Assembly (NCBI GenBank): GCA_016165875.1
Contig: JABBOT010000004.1
Coordinates: forward strand, 3,524,799 to 3,588,798
DNA: 64,000 nt
Origin: Acanthopleura granulata
Lineage: Eukaryota > Mollusca > Polyplacophora > Chitonida > Chitonidae
Reading direction: 5' to 3'
The translations under genes and the position numbers were made by a program. The notes under the pieces are model-generated. The model was not told where the DNA came from, made no database searches, and was given only the letters and a program-made list of their open reading frames with translations. The first letter of the stretch is position 1; the number at the start of each line of letters is the position of its first letter. Positions 20,191 through 34,500 of the stretch are shown here, piece after piece.

Positions 20191-20196
20191 TTTATT
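20191..20196 (-). terminator. Candidate poly(A) signal AATAAA of the AKAP2/MISP-like gene
   Basis: On the - strand GACAATAAAATACC is followed by TTTGTACCC and a TG-containing stretch. It is the hexamer nearest the edge of the SINE-free block. The convergent SZT2 distal signal is 3.5 kb away, so the transcripts need not overlap. Confidence 0.4.
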
Positions 20197-22495
20197 GTCA
20201 AAAAGATCAGATTTGGCATTGACAACCTGTAAGATCTACTGAACTCTAGGTAGCGTAGCAGCCCTGCATAATGCCATATACTACATGTACAATTGCACTT
20301 GATTATGTTGTTGAATGGAGTAATGTACAAAACAAGACTTGTGTAATGTGAAATGTATATATAAACAGCGATATGTATTAAATGTATAAATATGGAAATA
20401 TCAACAAAACTACAGATCTAAAATGGGCAACATGTAAAAATTGACAAATAATTTACCCAGATCAAAAATTTAACACAAGCTTTGTGGAATGTTGAGAGAA
20501 CAAATCACCAAGAGATATTTCACTATTAATTAACCTGTTATTGCTATCATTTACTCCCACACTTTTAGTATACAGTCAATCAAACCCTCTTAGAACTCTC
20601 TAGATAAATAGAACTTGTACACAGGAAACAGTAGTTTTACTCTGACATGCATCATGTACATTATTCAGTCCTATTCTAATCTGCACCCATGTGAAGTTTT
20701 TTACTTGAAGACCACATCACAGCCTAAAGTGATTATATTCAACACCATATCACATAACTAGGCACAAGATTTTTTGATTGACAGCTTGAAGTATTTTATT
20801 TTATTTTTTCAACAGAATTTTCTTTGCTGAAGGTAGAACTATGCACATTGTGTCACAGGAAACTGCTTTGTCTTCAATTTGGCATGTGTGCAAGGGATCA
20901 TCATACAATATGATGAAGAGTTCCTACCACTTACTATAGGTACATAATGCAATACACTGTCTCTGATAGTCTAGTCTGGCAACTAGAAACTTGCAAAAAA
21001 GCACATGTGAGACAGCTGGCGCTGGTTACACTTAACATATATGGTAAAATAATGGATATGCAACTTTAAATATTTACAAAAGGAAAACAAAATGAGTATA
21101 TATGCTAGCATATACAAACCACAAAACATACAACAGATCTTTCAGAAGTTAAATATTTGACAAAAGAAACAAAATACATCAACAAAACTAAAGAGAATAA
21201 CTGATATGCTTTTCACAAATCAAGAAGACTTTCAAAATTCAGAAACCATAGGTATGATATTCACCACAATCAGTGCTTTGCAATTCTTAATTCATATGCT
21301 GTGTATCTAACCTGATCTGGCTCCAGTGCTTGCATTCATTTGAAGTTAACCAGAAAAGCAGAAGAACTTATTTGGGCTGTGAAGTCTTTGACCTTGTTTC
21401 TCTATTGCAAGATAGAATTCTCATACAAGCCGTTTATCACAAAGTGTTTTCATTTATACACTTAAACACTGGATCTTGACAGCTGCATCAGATGTCTTCC
21501 ACATCTTCAATACACATATCTAGAAATAATGAAGCTCTTTTCTACTGTCTGCCTCGACTGAATAAACTAGTATTATAGAAATAACTTACGATTGAAGAAA
21601 CTATGCTCTGCCTATGTATAGACATATATATTAATGTACCAATAAAACAAAAACAAAAAAAGCATAACACTAATCCATCTTATATTAAACTCAAGCCAGT
21701 GTGTCTCTTCCTACATTCTGGACGAGATAAAAGGACTAAACAGACTGTGCTTTATTATGTTGTGAACCAGGCAAGTGTAGATAGCTCTCTCATTCAGTAC
21801 TCTTTAATATGTACACAAATCACAGCTGTTTCCAATTAAACCCGCTGTTTCTTTAAAAATAGCTTGCGGAGTGTTGTTTTTCAGGTAAACACACTGCACT
21901 GATCATATCAACATTCACATCTCTCTATCCCTGACAGATTGCCAGTTGTTATTACAAACCAAAGGTAACTCTTGCTTGAATTATTTGTCTGTACCTGTAA
22001 ATGACAACCCTAAACACTCAATCCCATCACGGTCATCAATGATGATGTAACACTGTCATGGTACTTGCCATGTATACATGGACACACTCTGAATATATAT
22101 ATATGTGTAAATACAGGAGTTTTCTTCTTCTTGATCTTCCCACACCCCTAATTCTCCAAAACTGTCTGAACCAAACTGAAAAACCTATGCTATGATTCAA
22201 CAAGTCATTCTGCAACAAACAACATCATCCCCCATGTGCCTGACCCACACAAAACAGCACAGCACCTATTCAAGGCTTATTTCTCGTGCAGCAAGAAATC
22301 CACATGGTCACATGAAGATGCATCACCAGAGCAAAGATTAGGGGTCTGAAAATACAGCATGAAATACACAAGTTGTTTGGGAATGCAGTCTCCCAGTGCA
22401 AATGGATCTATGAAACAATGACTGGCTGCCTAGAGAATAGACTTGTAGAACTCTGTCTCGGCAAATGTGGGACCACGACGGGCTGAGCAACATCA
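20191..22495 (-). other. Probable 3' UTR of the AKAP2/MISP-like gene
   Basis: After the stop at 22496 no further exon is seen on the - strand. The stretch is AT-rich, free of recognisable SINEs, and ends with AATAAA at 20196-20191. The absence of transposons over 2.3 kb, when flanks are full of them, is what a long UTR would look like. The border is inferred. Confidence 0.45.
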
Positions 22496-22550
22496 CTACC
22501 TCGAGGACTCGACCTGTGATGGCTGGGATGTGGCGTTTGCACGTTGTTTC
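22496..22550 (-). CDS. AKAP2/MISP-like terminal coding exon
   Basis: Acceptor CTCTTTTGAACAG, then G completing AAG (Lys), 17 codons KQRANATSQPSQVESSR and TAG at 22498-22496. Joined to the previous exon it gives REEELKKQRANATSQ, continuing the last charged helix as expected. It is too short for an ORF search; the phase fit and the acceptor are the evidence. The alternative is that transcripts read on to the TAA at 22838-22836, which would end the protein at EEELK. Confidence 0.75.
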
Positions 22551-25500
22551 CTGTTCAAAAGAGAAAAACAAGAACTTAATTTGTCATATACAATACTAAT
22601 TTTCAGCACTTGAAGCTCAATAACTGCATATGCGTGACCTTGATGGTGGGACTACATAGGGGCTACAGAAGCTGAATAGCCTATAGCAGCCCTGGCAATG
22701 GCATCGTAAGGGGTGAGACTCATTTCGGTAAATAATTTAACAAGTTTATGAGACAAAATTGTGCAACAATACATACAACTTGCCTGAAGCCATGAGACAA
22801 AATGTTTTTCCATTGAAAACATTACCTGAAAAAGACTTACTTAAGTTCTTCTTCTCGCTCTCTCATCTCTCTCAATTCCTGCTCTATTTTTGATTCTGCT
22901 TTCTGCCGGGTTTCTTTGTAGGAGAAGGTAGCACCGCCGCCCAGACTTGAGCGCTTGGTTGAAATTGAGGAGGGTGTGGCTGGACTGTGGGGGCCAGGTG
23001 GTGTCACAGACCCATTTTTATGTGGCGTCTCCAGCTTCGAACTCGACACTTCACGTTTCTTTATAAGAAAGTTCCTTTTTGGAGCCCCATCCGTTTCATC
23101 CTTCACCTCCACATATTTCATTGGTTGTCCAGCTCTTTGATCGGATGTGGTGGAAATTTTGCCCTCTTTGCGCAGAGTTTCTTCCCTTTCTATCTCTTTG
23201 CGAATTTCCTGCTTCAGCCTGTTATTGGTCAGACGCTTCAAAGTACTGTTATCACTTGGCAAATGCACCGACCGCACAGAGTTTGTTGATTTAGAGGGTT
23301 CCACCAGGTGAGGTCGCTCAGCTTTTCTGTCAGAAACAGGGAGGCCTTTAGCTCTGCGGAAATCATCTTCACGCTCCCTGGCCAATCGAATCTCTCGTTC
23401 TATAGGTGTCTCGCTACAAGGTTCATAAGATTTTTTGCCGTCTTCGGCAGAGGCTTCAGGCACCATGGGGTGAACCTTGACAATCTTTTCTCGGGCTGTT
23501 GAGGGGTCTGAAGCGGTGACTGAGCCGCCCCGGGTACTACTCTGGCTAGATGCCACCGAGTCGACAGAGGAATTTCGCTTGTGGTTGCTCACATAGGGGG
23601 ACACATCCCTCTGCCACGAGCCTGGCCGAGCCTGCCCATCACTGCCACTGTGACCGTTCTGTACTGCTTCATCACTGCCAGCAGCTGAGGGGGAGGTAGA
23701 CGAGTTGGCAGAACTTGGTGAGGGCTTGGCATACATCTGTTGTCGCATTCTCCTCAACTCTTCCTCGCGCTCTCGCGTTTCTCTCAGCTCTCGTGCAATC
23801 AAACTCTCTCCAGCATGATCTGGCTGAGACACTGCACTCTCGTATGTCAACTTGGGGCTGTCACATTCGCGGACACGCTCCATGCCGTCTGTGGAATCCT
23901 CAGCAGACGTGTTCACCACCAGGTCGGGTTTGTCCGAGATGCTGCCCCGGGAAGTGGACCGATGGTTGGCGCTTTCTCTTCGTCTCTCTTCTTCACGTTC
24001 TGTTGCCTCTCGGATTTCTCTCTCCACTATACTCTCATTCATAAACACACCATTTTGGTTACTGGAGTCCTGCAAAACACAAAAATTCATGTATCTCAAA
24101 ATCTGTGGAACTACTAATAAATATAGACATGTTTGTCAAAATGTGAATTAGTACATGTACAAGGGTGAAAACAAACCAACCTTTTTACGAGACAACAATC
24201 TCTGAGGAAGCCACATGGTGAGATAACTGGACTTAGCAGCTGCTAAACTTTGAGTGGCTGCTGAATACAGAAGGCACACGCTTTATAATGGTAGATCACA
24301 GTATCTCTACCAGCACTTGGCAATGTGTTTTCCTAAGTTTGCAAAACAGCAAACATTTTATCAAAAAATCTGTTTACTTTAAAATCCCCGCTAAGCCAGG
24401 CCTGTGTAGATTAAGGCTGGTCTGGAGAGTACCTATGGCGGAGACTACTTTGGAGGAATATCTGTGAAAAAGTGACTGGCTTATGTTCATGGAGTTCCCT
24501 TGGGCTGATGTTCTCAGGCCAGATGGCACCCCTAGTCTATGAGTTACAACTGCACACATGGACTAATGTCCTACTCAGCAAGATATTACTAACCAATTGT
24601 TCACTTTATCACAGACTGTCATCTGGTTCACCTTGGACATTATGAGTCACTCCTAAAAATACTCTGCCCACTCCTAACATGCACACTTCATGTGTTCAGA
24701 AAATAACAAGAAGTCTTGTGTTACATTAAAAATCATCAGATATATGAATCTGCAATCAGGAAATAGATCTAAAAGGAAGCTATCACATGAACTGTGGCAG
24801 TGTTCAGAATGCTCCATTAGCCATACATACATATTCAGTCATGCTAAAAACTGAGCTCACCTAATGAATAATCCTTTTGACATTTTGGCAGACAAAGGGG
24901 CATTTTCAGGACATTTTTTGGAGAACACACCAGCTAGCTTCCTCCACAAAAATCATAAATTACTCATCATCTGCTTACTCATTTGACTGGCGTTTTGTAC
25001 CGCAATCAAGAACATATTACTTGTACTTCGGCAGCAAGCATTATGGTGATTATATGATGTAATTTGATCATGTCCATAAAAGTTAGATGTGTTAATAGAA
25101 CTTTGCACAAAGCCATGTACTTGCACATGTTCTGACCTAATTTCAATGATGCTTTAATAGCAGGTCCAATCTCAAATTCAGTGCCCAACTTTTTGAGGAA
25201 ACTAGTTGATATGAAACTGTGAATGCATTAAAGGTTCCACAACAGTAAACCATTTATTCCTACCACATTGCATCATTTTAAACATTCAAAATTTCTATAA
25301 ACAAAACCTGGTCATGGAGATGTAAGCTGTGACATGCCTACTGGGCATCTGTTAAGTGATTGGCACTTTTCTCTTTCACAAATGATGGAATGAATGAATG
25401 ATTATTGCCTCAGCAATCTTTCAGCCATACTGTGGCAATGCAAACGACTGAAGATGTTTGATAAATCTGCCAGAATTGGGCCATTAGCTACACACTTCAG

Positions 25501-28500
25501 GTACATATTGCTTCCTCGGCCTGACCATGACCCATTTTACCTGTGCAATTAATTAACCACAGGTAGGATTTCTGGTAAAACAATGTCTGCAGGGAATGAA
25601 TTAATACACACTGGTAGCAACTAATGGGAGGTACTTGGCTGATCAATGTCATTATGTTTTCTACTTCAAGTGCCTATCAGATGATCACAGCTGAGAGCAT
25701 AGCTGCGGTTTAAGCACCTCAGAGTGTATTAAACAATACTGACCCATATTAGCTGTATGGGTTATCATCAGAGCGAGCAAACTTCTGTTAAATTAGTTGA
25801 TCAGAACGCAGAATAACACAGAAGCAAAATTTCATAAATATAGTGGGAAGTAAAATGAAAGAAGTCATTATATGAATTTATATATTATCATTCTTAAAAA
25901 AATAAAATCTGTTCATAGATATAAAGCAAAAAGCAGGCATAAAAGGTTACTTTAGTTAATATACTATGTGAATACAAGAGGCTGTAGCCTTTTAACTGAA
26001 AAAAGTAGATTATCTGAATATCAAGGAAATTCCATAAGGTAGGAGTATATGTCATGCAGCTAATGTGTCCATGTTTGCACATAATAGCAGCACAAATCAG
26101 TCAATATGCATTAGCATGGTTGAGTACAGTGTCATGGCAACTGTTATTTCTGATTGCATGGTATGTTCAATTCCACAAAAAAAACCCATTGCAGTTTGAG
26201 AACAAAATTAAACATCCTGTCTGCATTCATCAATATTTCACCCAAGAGACCACTGTATCATCTATACACGAATACTTGATTGCATAAATTCAAACTGAAC
26301 TTTTTCTATATAAAAATGTGTGGAGACCATGTGTCATACATCATCACACATTCATGAAGCTGATCAACTTTCTGGAACAAACAAATATATACAAATATAT
26401 TTACCATTATATTTCAACCAAAATCAACCTACCAGCGTGGGACTACATGCCGTCAGTTACTGGCCACACGCTGTCAATGTGACCCTAAAGCCTGATATAG
26501 CAGGCTGCAGGAATAAGCCCTATTGTTATCTTGGCATGATTTCAAGTGTACATGTGTATACGTGTACCAAATTCAATGCCATCTATTAATTCTCTTAGCA
26601 TGTCAAGATTATCCTGTATTTCCCCTAATTCAAACTGTTATGTAGTAACATATTATATATGTACCTTCAAATAGTGGCATTCACAAACTTCATGGGCCTA
26701 CTACTCGTGAGAGACTCAGAGGTTTATACCACACAATGACTACAAAATCCCTAGTGTATACCACAATACATCATAATCCTATGTTTGTTTTGGTTGGTGG
26801 TTAGGTATGGTGACCTCCTGACAATTCTAGCCCCCCCCCCCCCCCAAAGAAAATAGCCTCTTTCCCACATCACACAAGTTCTCAGGACTAGCTTAATTAA
26901 TAAACAGAGGGTAACACAGCTTCAAGCTTTATAGCCTCCACCATATCATCAATGATGTACATGACTGCCTGCAATTCTACTTGCTTCAAGGGAAAGCATA
27001 GCAACATAGTAACTTTGGCATTTATTAGTCCATTGATCCATTAGGTACTCCTAATGTGACTTCATGCTACCAGAAATATGTTTGATAACTCAAGTACTTC
27101 ATGTCAATGTATTTTTTGCACACGGCAGTGAAAATCTGGATACATGAAAATTTGAACTTTTGCCCATTTACTTCCTACTGGTACACAATGTATACAGGGT
27201 ACATCTTAGCATTAATTATTTCTAGAAACTCTGTCAATATATGTACAGTACCTTTTCATAAGGGCATGAAAATACCCTCCCATAAAATGAATAATCAAGG
27301 TAACACCAAGTTACAAAGTACATTTTAATCAGCACATGTAACAGTACACTGTACCTTTGAATGCTGCTGGAGTCGAGTTTGAACTTCTCATCAAAATAAT
27401 CAGCTCAGGTATGTTGAGTGTAAGAAGTTCTATATATTTTATATGTGTCTTCTTCTTTAGAGCATTCTACATGTTCAAATCTGAGCCTGGTTTTGTACCA
27501 GATTTTTCACAGTAAATTTGAATTTATGCAGAATTCCCAAAACAGATTTTTCAGCACTAGATTTTCCGGAATTCAATGACATAACAGAACACTGTATACA
27601 CGTAAAACTAACGCACCTTTAGTATCATGCAGTTACAATGCCTGACTTAGTCCACACAAAACAGAAAAACTACCAATGCATTTATCATAATCAACTATCC
27701 TGAATGTTTCTCGGACAAAACTAGATCCATGAAAACAAAGGCCAGGAGAACACGGTGGTGCATATATACATGCTAAACGAGATGCCTATTCAATCAAGCA
27801 CTTCAGTAAGAACAGTGTCAATAAGACAGTGAGGTCTGGAAATTTCCATGAACTTTTCCTTAACGAATGTCACCTCAGAACCAGCGTACAGGTGACTCAT
27901 TCACCTGTCCTACACACCTGTGAATTTACTTACAGCCACCTCTTAATGTGCTCGTTCTCCAAACTTGAACTCTGCAGTGTCTTTCTTGGTTTTCTGTCTT
28001 CAGACAATCTATCAGAATGCTGCTGGCTACATACATAATCCACACTTTCTAGCTATGGGTAGTCCTTCTCAACGATCTGTTTTCATGCAAGCATGCATTA
28101 TCCTACCACATACAGAGAGTGGGCACACAGCATCCTTTGAACTTGACCATACAGGTGCACTGTAGACTGCAACCAGATACAGGACATCTACAAGTAAGCT
28201 TAGGGATGTGGACCCATACAGAGGACCTAGGGCTTTAGTCCCTCTGGACTATATATAAATATGTGTGGATTGAATATGGAAGAGAGATTGCATTGAAAGC
28301 AACACAATGTCTACTTTAAATTCTTGCTTTTAATTTTATTATCCCTGAACTACAAGTCACGACAACATAACTTTCCAACAAAACAATGACATTTACAGAT
28401 ACCTGGATACATATTCATGTATGTCTGTGCTCAGTTTAAAATATTTTGCTTGCAGCCAAAGGCACAAATGCTTTCTCTAAATTTAAGCAAGGCACGTGTA

Positions 28501-31500
28501 CTTAAGCTTGGCACCAAGACCTTCTCAGTCTAAGCATGGCTTCAATATCTTCTAAAGCTCTAAGGATGGCACCAGTCCCATGGCACCAGTACTTTCTCTG
28601 TGCTTAAGCATGGCCACAGTATCTTCTGAAGGCCTAAGCATGGCACCAGTACCTTCTCAGGGTATAATCATGGCAACAGTACCTTCTGAAGGTCTAAACA
28701 TGCCACCAGAATGTCCTAAGCGTCTAAGCATGGCATGAGTACTTTCTCCGAACTTAAGCATTGTACCAGAACCTCCTTAGGGTCTAAGCATGGCACCAGA
28801 ACATCAGAATCTTATGGATGGCACACGAGTCTCCTCAGAACATTAGCCTGATGACAGTACCGTTTGAGAGTTTAAGTGTAGCACCAATATCACCTTTATC
28901 TTTATTTAAGTCTCGTAAACAATGAGATATCAAGAACCCCAGATCAACATCAAAATTTTTGATATCTTGATAGTAAGATAAAGATCAGCATTGTAAACTG
29001 CGAAGTTTTACTCACACCAGATGCAACCACAATGAAAATAAATAGCATGTAACCAAACTGAGGGTTGAAAGAGCTTACTTACACCTCCACTGAAGGCAGG
29101 TACAATAAGGCAACAACAAACATTCAGTTCTGCTCAAACATGCTCTCCCCTGGTTGCACCTAGTCCCTTAAATCACACAGGAATTCCAGACTAATGACCT
29201 AGGGCACACCTTAACACCAAGGCGTATAAATTAAAACACAGCTCACAGCAGCCTCAGAATGCATGTTAATAGCCTTCATTAAAATTTAAGTTGTGTACAA
29301 ATATATATAGGTATGTCTCCTGCGTTTACAGGTGAAAAAAAGCCTCATTACCTTTGCATAGGTACACAGCACTCCCTTTCTTCAGTAAGTTGTGTGATAA
29401 AGCTGTCACTGGTAGGACTATACCATCTATATGTAGCTGGTCACGGGACAGTACGGCACGGCTGGCCAACTTCACTTCGAATGTGACTGGTCTCCCTCCT
29501 GCCCACAACACCGCAAAACTGGCTAAGCTCAAGCTCAGGTATATAAAGCCCTCTTAGCAAGACTTACCTGGACAGCCAGGTGTTGCCAACTCCCCAAGCA
29601 GTCCCACATTGATTTTTGCTTGGTATTCATAACACAGCACTGCAGAGCTGTTAGGTTTGTCCTGGCCTAGGTTATAGCTAACCTTGCCGGATGCATGCAA
29701 GACTGACATATATCCACATATATATAAAGGTCTACAGCTGCAGTACAATTTAAATACTGTACATTATACATGGGTCATATGCCCAGAAGCTTAACATCAA
29801 TATAAAGCCAAACACAAGACTTGTGCTCAGTTTTTACTACTGGCCATTAGGTAAGACACTGTCCCTAGTTCGCCCCACGATCAATACCCCCCAGGGGCCA
29901 GCCCTGCATGAGGGGCATGTCACACGAAGTAGCTCCCATTACCCAGTAAATACCCTGTGTAGCATCCAGCATCTCAGTACGTGCCACCTCTCCTTATAAG
30001 AATGTTTATCGTAATTACCTTGGCAAGCACATGACTGCTCAAGTGGACAAGAGCTTACCACAGATAACTACAGATAAACTATTCATCCCAGCATTGATAC
30101 TGACACAAATTGTATAGCTATATGACAAGAAACCACTTCACTTGTTTCCTAAATGTGACAATTCAAGTCAATTCAATTCATTCAAACTTTGGTATGAGTA
30201 GGAATCTTTTATTTCTATGTGCGTGGCTTTGAAGATTTATCACATTCACAGACAAAAATGTTTAGTCCATATTTTCGTCTGTGACAAGCAGCTTTGTAAG
30301 TTGCTCTGTGGCTTCTGGCCCATCTGTCTCATTTCTGACATCCTACATTGTATATGACATCCTACATGTCTTCTAACATGGGTTATTCACTTAACGAGCA
30401 ACCTGAGCACAGGCTGACATTGACTGTTTGTAGGATGTAGCCATGTTGCAAACCAGTATCAATAATTGATACTCAATTCATACAGGGACTTCTTTCCACC
30501 ACACTTTCTATCAGAACTATGCCTTTCATACAGAGCATCAAAAACATTACAGAGAGCCTGATATTTCTACAAACAGTTCAATTTAAACATCAAAAGAAAT
30601 GAATGTCTGGAAAATTTCAACTGGCAAGTTTTAATACAAGGTAACATTTTAACAGTTATTTGAGATTTAGGGCTTGAAAAGTAGTAGGAAAGAAAGTGAA
30701 TTCCAGTACTTAACTGCAAATATCATTGAAGGCCGAAAAATTAAAAGAAAAAATTCCAGCACTTCACCACAAATACCACAAGCCTTTATGCTTTCCACTC
30801 AAAACTTGTCACAATGTGCTACAAATACAACCTTTTTTATTGTTTTCAATTTTGTTGGGGAAAATAATTTGAACGAAAAAACAGTACAGAAAATCAAGTG
30901 TATTTAGCAAGCCTTGTCATGTCTGGTTGTTTGTTCTTGGGTTATCGTTCAATTTGCATATTTGTAGTTCTATTTTTTGGGGACATTAAGCTACTGATGC
31001 TATGGGACAGTCAACAAACAAGAACAGGTCACAGGGGTTTAGCCGTGCCATACACATGTCGTGTTGACGTCTATCAAACACTTGACATGTCGACGAAAAA
31101 AAAACAAACCCTGAACAAGGCCTTGCATCTGCAAGCCATGTCCTGGGTAGGCAATCCCCCAGGAAACAATATGTCACAAGGATCATGGCAAACCGCAGCA
31201 AATTATAGCCAGCTCTTTCTAGAGGCCCCTGTAAAGTATGACGTCATTGAAATACATTAAAATACAACCCACTCACATGATGTGGATAGGCCGAGTTTTC
31301 AAAGTGCAGAATGAGGTAATACACAATGTATCATTTACATGTGTGCATGCTATGAACTGCCAGGTACACCTCACCATCCATTTGTGTGGCTAATCGTGTA
31401 TACAAGATCTTATTTGTCTGTACAATTACATGCTTGTTAGACCTACATGTCATCTATCCAGGTCACATTGATTTAGAATGGCACACGATGGATGGATGCA

Positions 31501-34500
31501 TGATGTAATCTACAAGTATGTCACAACTGCAGCAATAATTTCTAATGCAACCATGAAGCTTTTGTCTACACTAATCAGGGACACACCAAGGAATCCCAAC
31601 TTCCAAAGATTTTATTTCGAAATAGTAAAAGTAATAATACTATCAGGACGATATGAAACTCATTCTTTGGACTGAAGCTTTTGACAAATGAGTTCCAACA
31701 GTTCACCCAGCGAGAGTTTACTAAGTGCCACAGATCAGGCCAGCCACAGTATCACCTTACTAAATCATCACTAATCACATCATCTGAGCACACTACATGC
31801 ACCTCAATCCCAAAACTTTTCCATGCCCTAATTTGGGAAAAACAACACACAAGAGAAAACACCTATAAAACTGTTTACATTATTTATAAGCAATTGTTAA
31901 GTTCTTCACTGTTGAGTATAACACGTTCATATGCAATTGTTACCAACTTCACTCTTACCTAAATTCACTCTTATCAGTGACTTACAAACCTGTTAAAATT
32001 CCAACAGTAATTATAAACACATCACATGGACATCTACCATTACCTGTGGCACATTGTTGCTGTATCTTCACATTCCACTGATCTAGTGCGCAGACCACTC
32101 TTTCCTTAAGTATAGAGAACTACACACACTTCTCAACAGTGTATGCAGAGCAGGTAACAATGTTCACTACACTACCCTTATCTCTCAGAACAACTGTTTT
32201 GTTGGACGTGAAGTTATTTTACACCTTAACTCTACATTCAGAACATGCACACAGAGCCACCCCTGTGAAAAACTGATATCAATTTAATACCATTTTCCAT
32301 ATCATATATCGTTAAATACATCCTGAATGTTATAACATGAAGACATCTCATACAGATACCATGGCAATACAGAAGGACAAGGAAGCCATTGTAGACTATA
32401 TACAGAAACAGTCACTTGTCTAACAGAATAGCCCTAGGGAAATGACATACATTAAAACAGACTGGTTTAGATGCTAGATTATGACAAGCGTGTTTCCACT
32501 GCTTGTTTCAGTTTGCATCTACATGCAGATATATAATCCTGATAATGCCTTATATATTAAAGTAACATGTCATACCTTACACCACATGTATATTATTGAC
32601 AAGAGGGAACATATACATCTTTATTCACATTGACAATGACCTTGGTGTCAAAAGTCCAGATGTGTGTATCAGGCTATTTTATCATTATCAGACTCCTTCC
32701 TTATTATCCATCGAAATTCAATATCCTACACAGATGTCTTAATGGTTTATTTCTATTACTCAAAAATACAGTTCCAGAATCAGGACTTAATTTCATACCC
32801 TACAGATATCTTTACATTTCCTCGAGGCCTCATTTGCCTTCCTAAAATGCCAAATATAGCAACTGTATCAGCAGCTGTTTACTGTCAATATTAACATTAC
32901 CTACACAATTCCTACTTCAAACCAATAAATTTGTTAAATTGTCAAACAATTACTCACTTTTGAACCAGGGAATGTTTCCCCCTTATCAGTAAATAGATAA
33001 GTTTGACCAAACTTATTTTATGTAATTTTGCTTTGAAAGAGTGATATCAAAACAATGGCTAACAAGATGTTAAAAACACTCAATCAATCAATCAAATACT
33101 ACAAAAGTTTTCATTACTTCGGGTACATCTCATAAAAATCAAGGAACATTCACATATTGTCAACTACATGTATTCATGACACATAATAACTATCTCTTAA
33201 TCATTATGTTATTGCCTAAAGTTGGGAAAAGCAAGAATTTTAGTCAAAAGTGAAATTATTGAAATACACCACTATTGAAATTATGACCAGTGGAATAATG
33301 AAAAGTAATATAACATTACTTGTATTACTGTTTTTTCAAGTGCTATTAAGACTTAATCTTACCGGGCTGGAGGTGCTGGAGAATCTTCGATTCTCTGAAT
33401 TCACATAATCATGGTCTGGGGAAGGCTGTAAAGGTTCCAGGTCGGCCATAACACGTCGTCTCAACATTTCCGCAGCTCTGTCCACCTCCGTCATCTCCTC
33501 GTAGCTGGCATGTACCGGGGCTTCGTGTTCGGCAACAATACCACGCTCACCTTTATCATCCGATACCCGCCTTCCTGCATTGGCAGCCGCTTTCTCTCGT
33601 TTCAACAGTTCTTCTCGTTCCAGGGCGAGACGAATCTCTCGCTCAATAGCACTCTCATTCTCATACATCTCTGTGTCCGCCATGTTGTTGTTGTTCTCTA
33701 CGTTGATGGCGTGTTTTTCGTATTTATGGATCTTCACCTCCCAGTGTCGTACAGTTCCTTTTGGTTTGACTTCGTTGTCTTTCTGCAAGATTTTTTCTTG
33801 AAACAAGTTTTCCCAGTGCTTTTTAGTACTGGCAATGTTGGCGATGGGTTCTCTGTCAACCTCTTCTGTGGTGTCACTCTCCCGTATCACGTTTTCACTG
33901 TACAGGTTGATTTTTGATGGCAAACCGTCGCTGCTAAAGGATACTTTCCGTTCTGATGGGGAGACAGTTGTCTCTTCAGCTATTTTGTTTTCCCACTGGT
34001 ACAGCGTCTCATTCTTGTTGATGGAATCTGCTTCTACTTCACCTATAGAAACAACAAATTATAGAATGAGCTTTATGGAAAGAAAACAGTTTCAAATGTC
34101 TTACTTTCAAAGGGGGGTGTCAAAACAGTGGTTTATGACGAGATTCTAAAAACACTAAATCAACTGATAAATCATTCAATCAATCAAAACACTTGTTTGT
34201 GTTACAATGTGTCATAAAGTAAGGGACAGGTATTTACTTTAGTTTCTTGAAGACATGAGAACAATAATTTCCAAATCATGATGTTCGTAAAAGATATACA
34301 GCCTGAAGTTTGAGGTATGCTACTACCAACTATAGTCAGAACAAGCATATTACTTTCAATACGAACAAATCTTGTTCTACATATGAAATTGACTTCTGCT
34401 ACGTGTCACCATATACACGCTCTGCTGGATACACGTGTACTCAAGTGTGACAACAATGCAATTCAGTACAATGCAGAAAACCAAAGATGGATAAATTGCA

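Larger units (their letters stand above)
24070..33362 (-). other. 9.3 kb phase-0 intron of the AKAP2/MISP-like gene
   Basis: Holds a family E tail (25386), poly(C) (26831), the ~35-bp minisatellite (28495), the coding-like segments (29352-29702) and a SINE tail (33040). In 24150-25380, 25700-28490 and 29710-33030 I see AT-rich sequence without genes. Confidence 0.7.

Noticed and set aside
22837..22841. In-frame TAA as the end of the AKAP2/MISP-like protein
   Set aside because: TAA overlaps a strong GTAAGT donor, and a short exon at 22550 with a good acceptor continues both frame and helix. Kept only as an alternative.
23740..24117. 125-residue and neighbouring + strand frames at 23.7-24.1 kb
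   Set aside because: Antisense to the AKAP2/MISP-like exon, whose frame is supported by splice phase and helical motifs.
30898..31260. 120-residue + strand frame
   Set aside because: No domain recognised, several poly(A)-like and repeat-like stretches inside, no exon neighbours.
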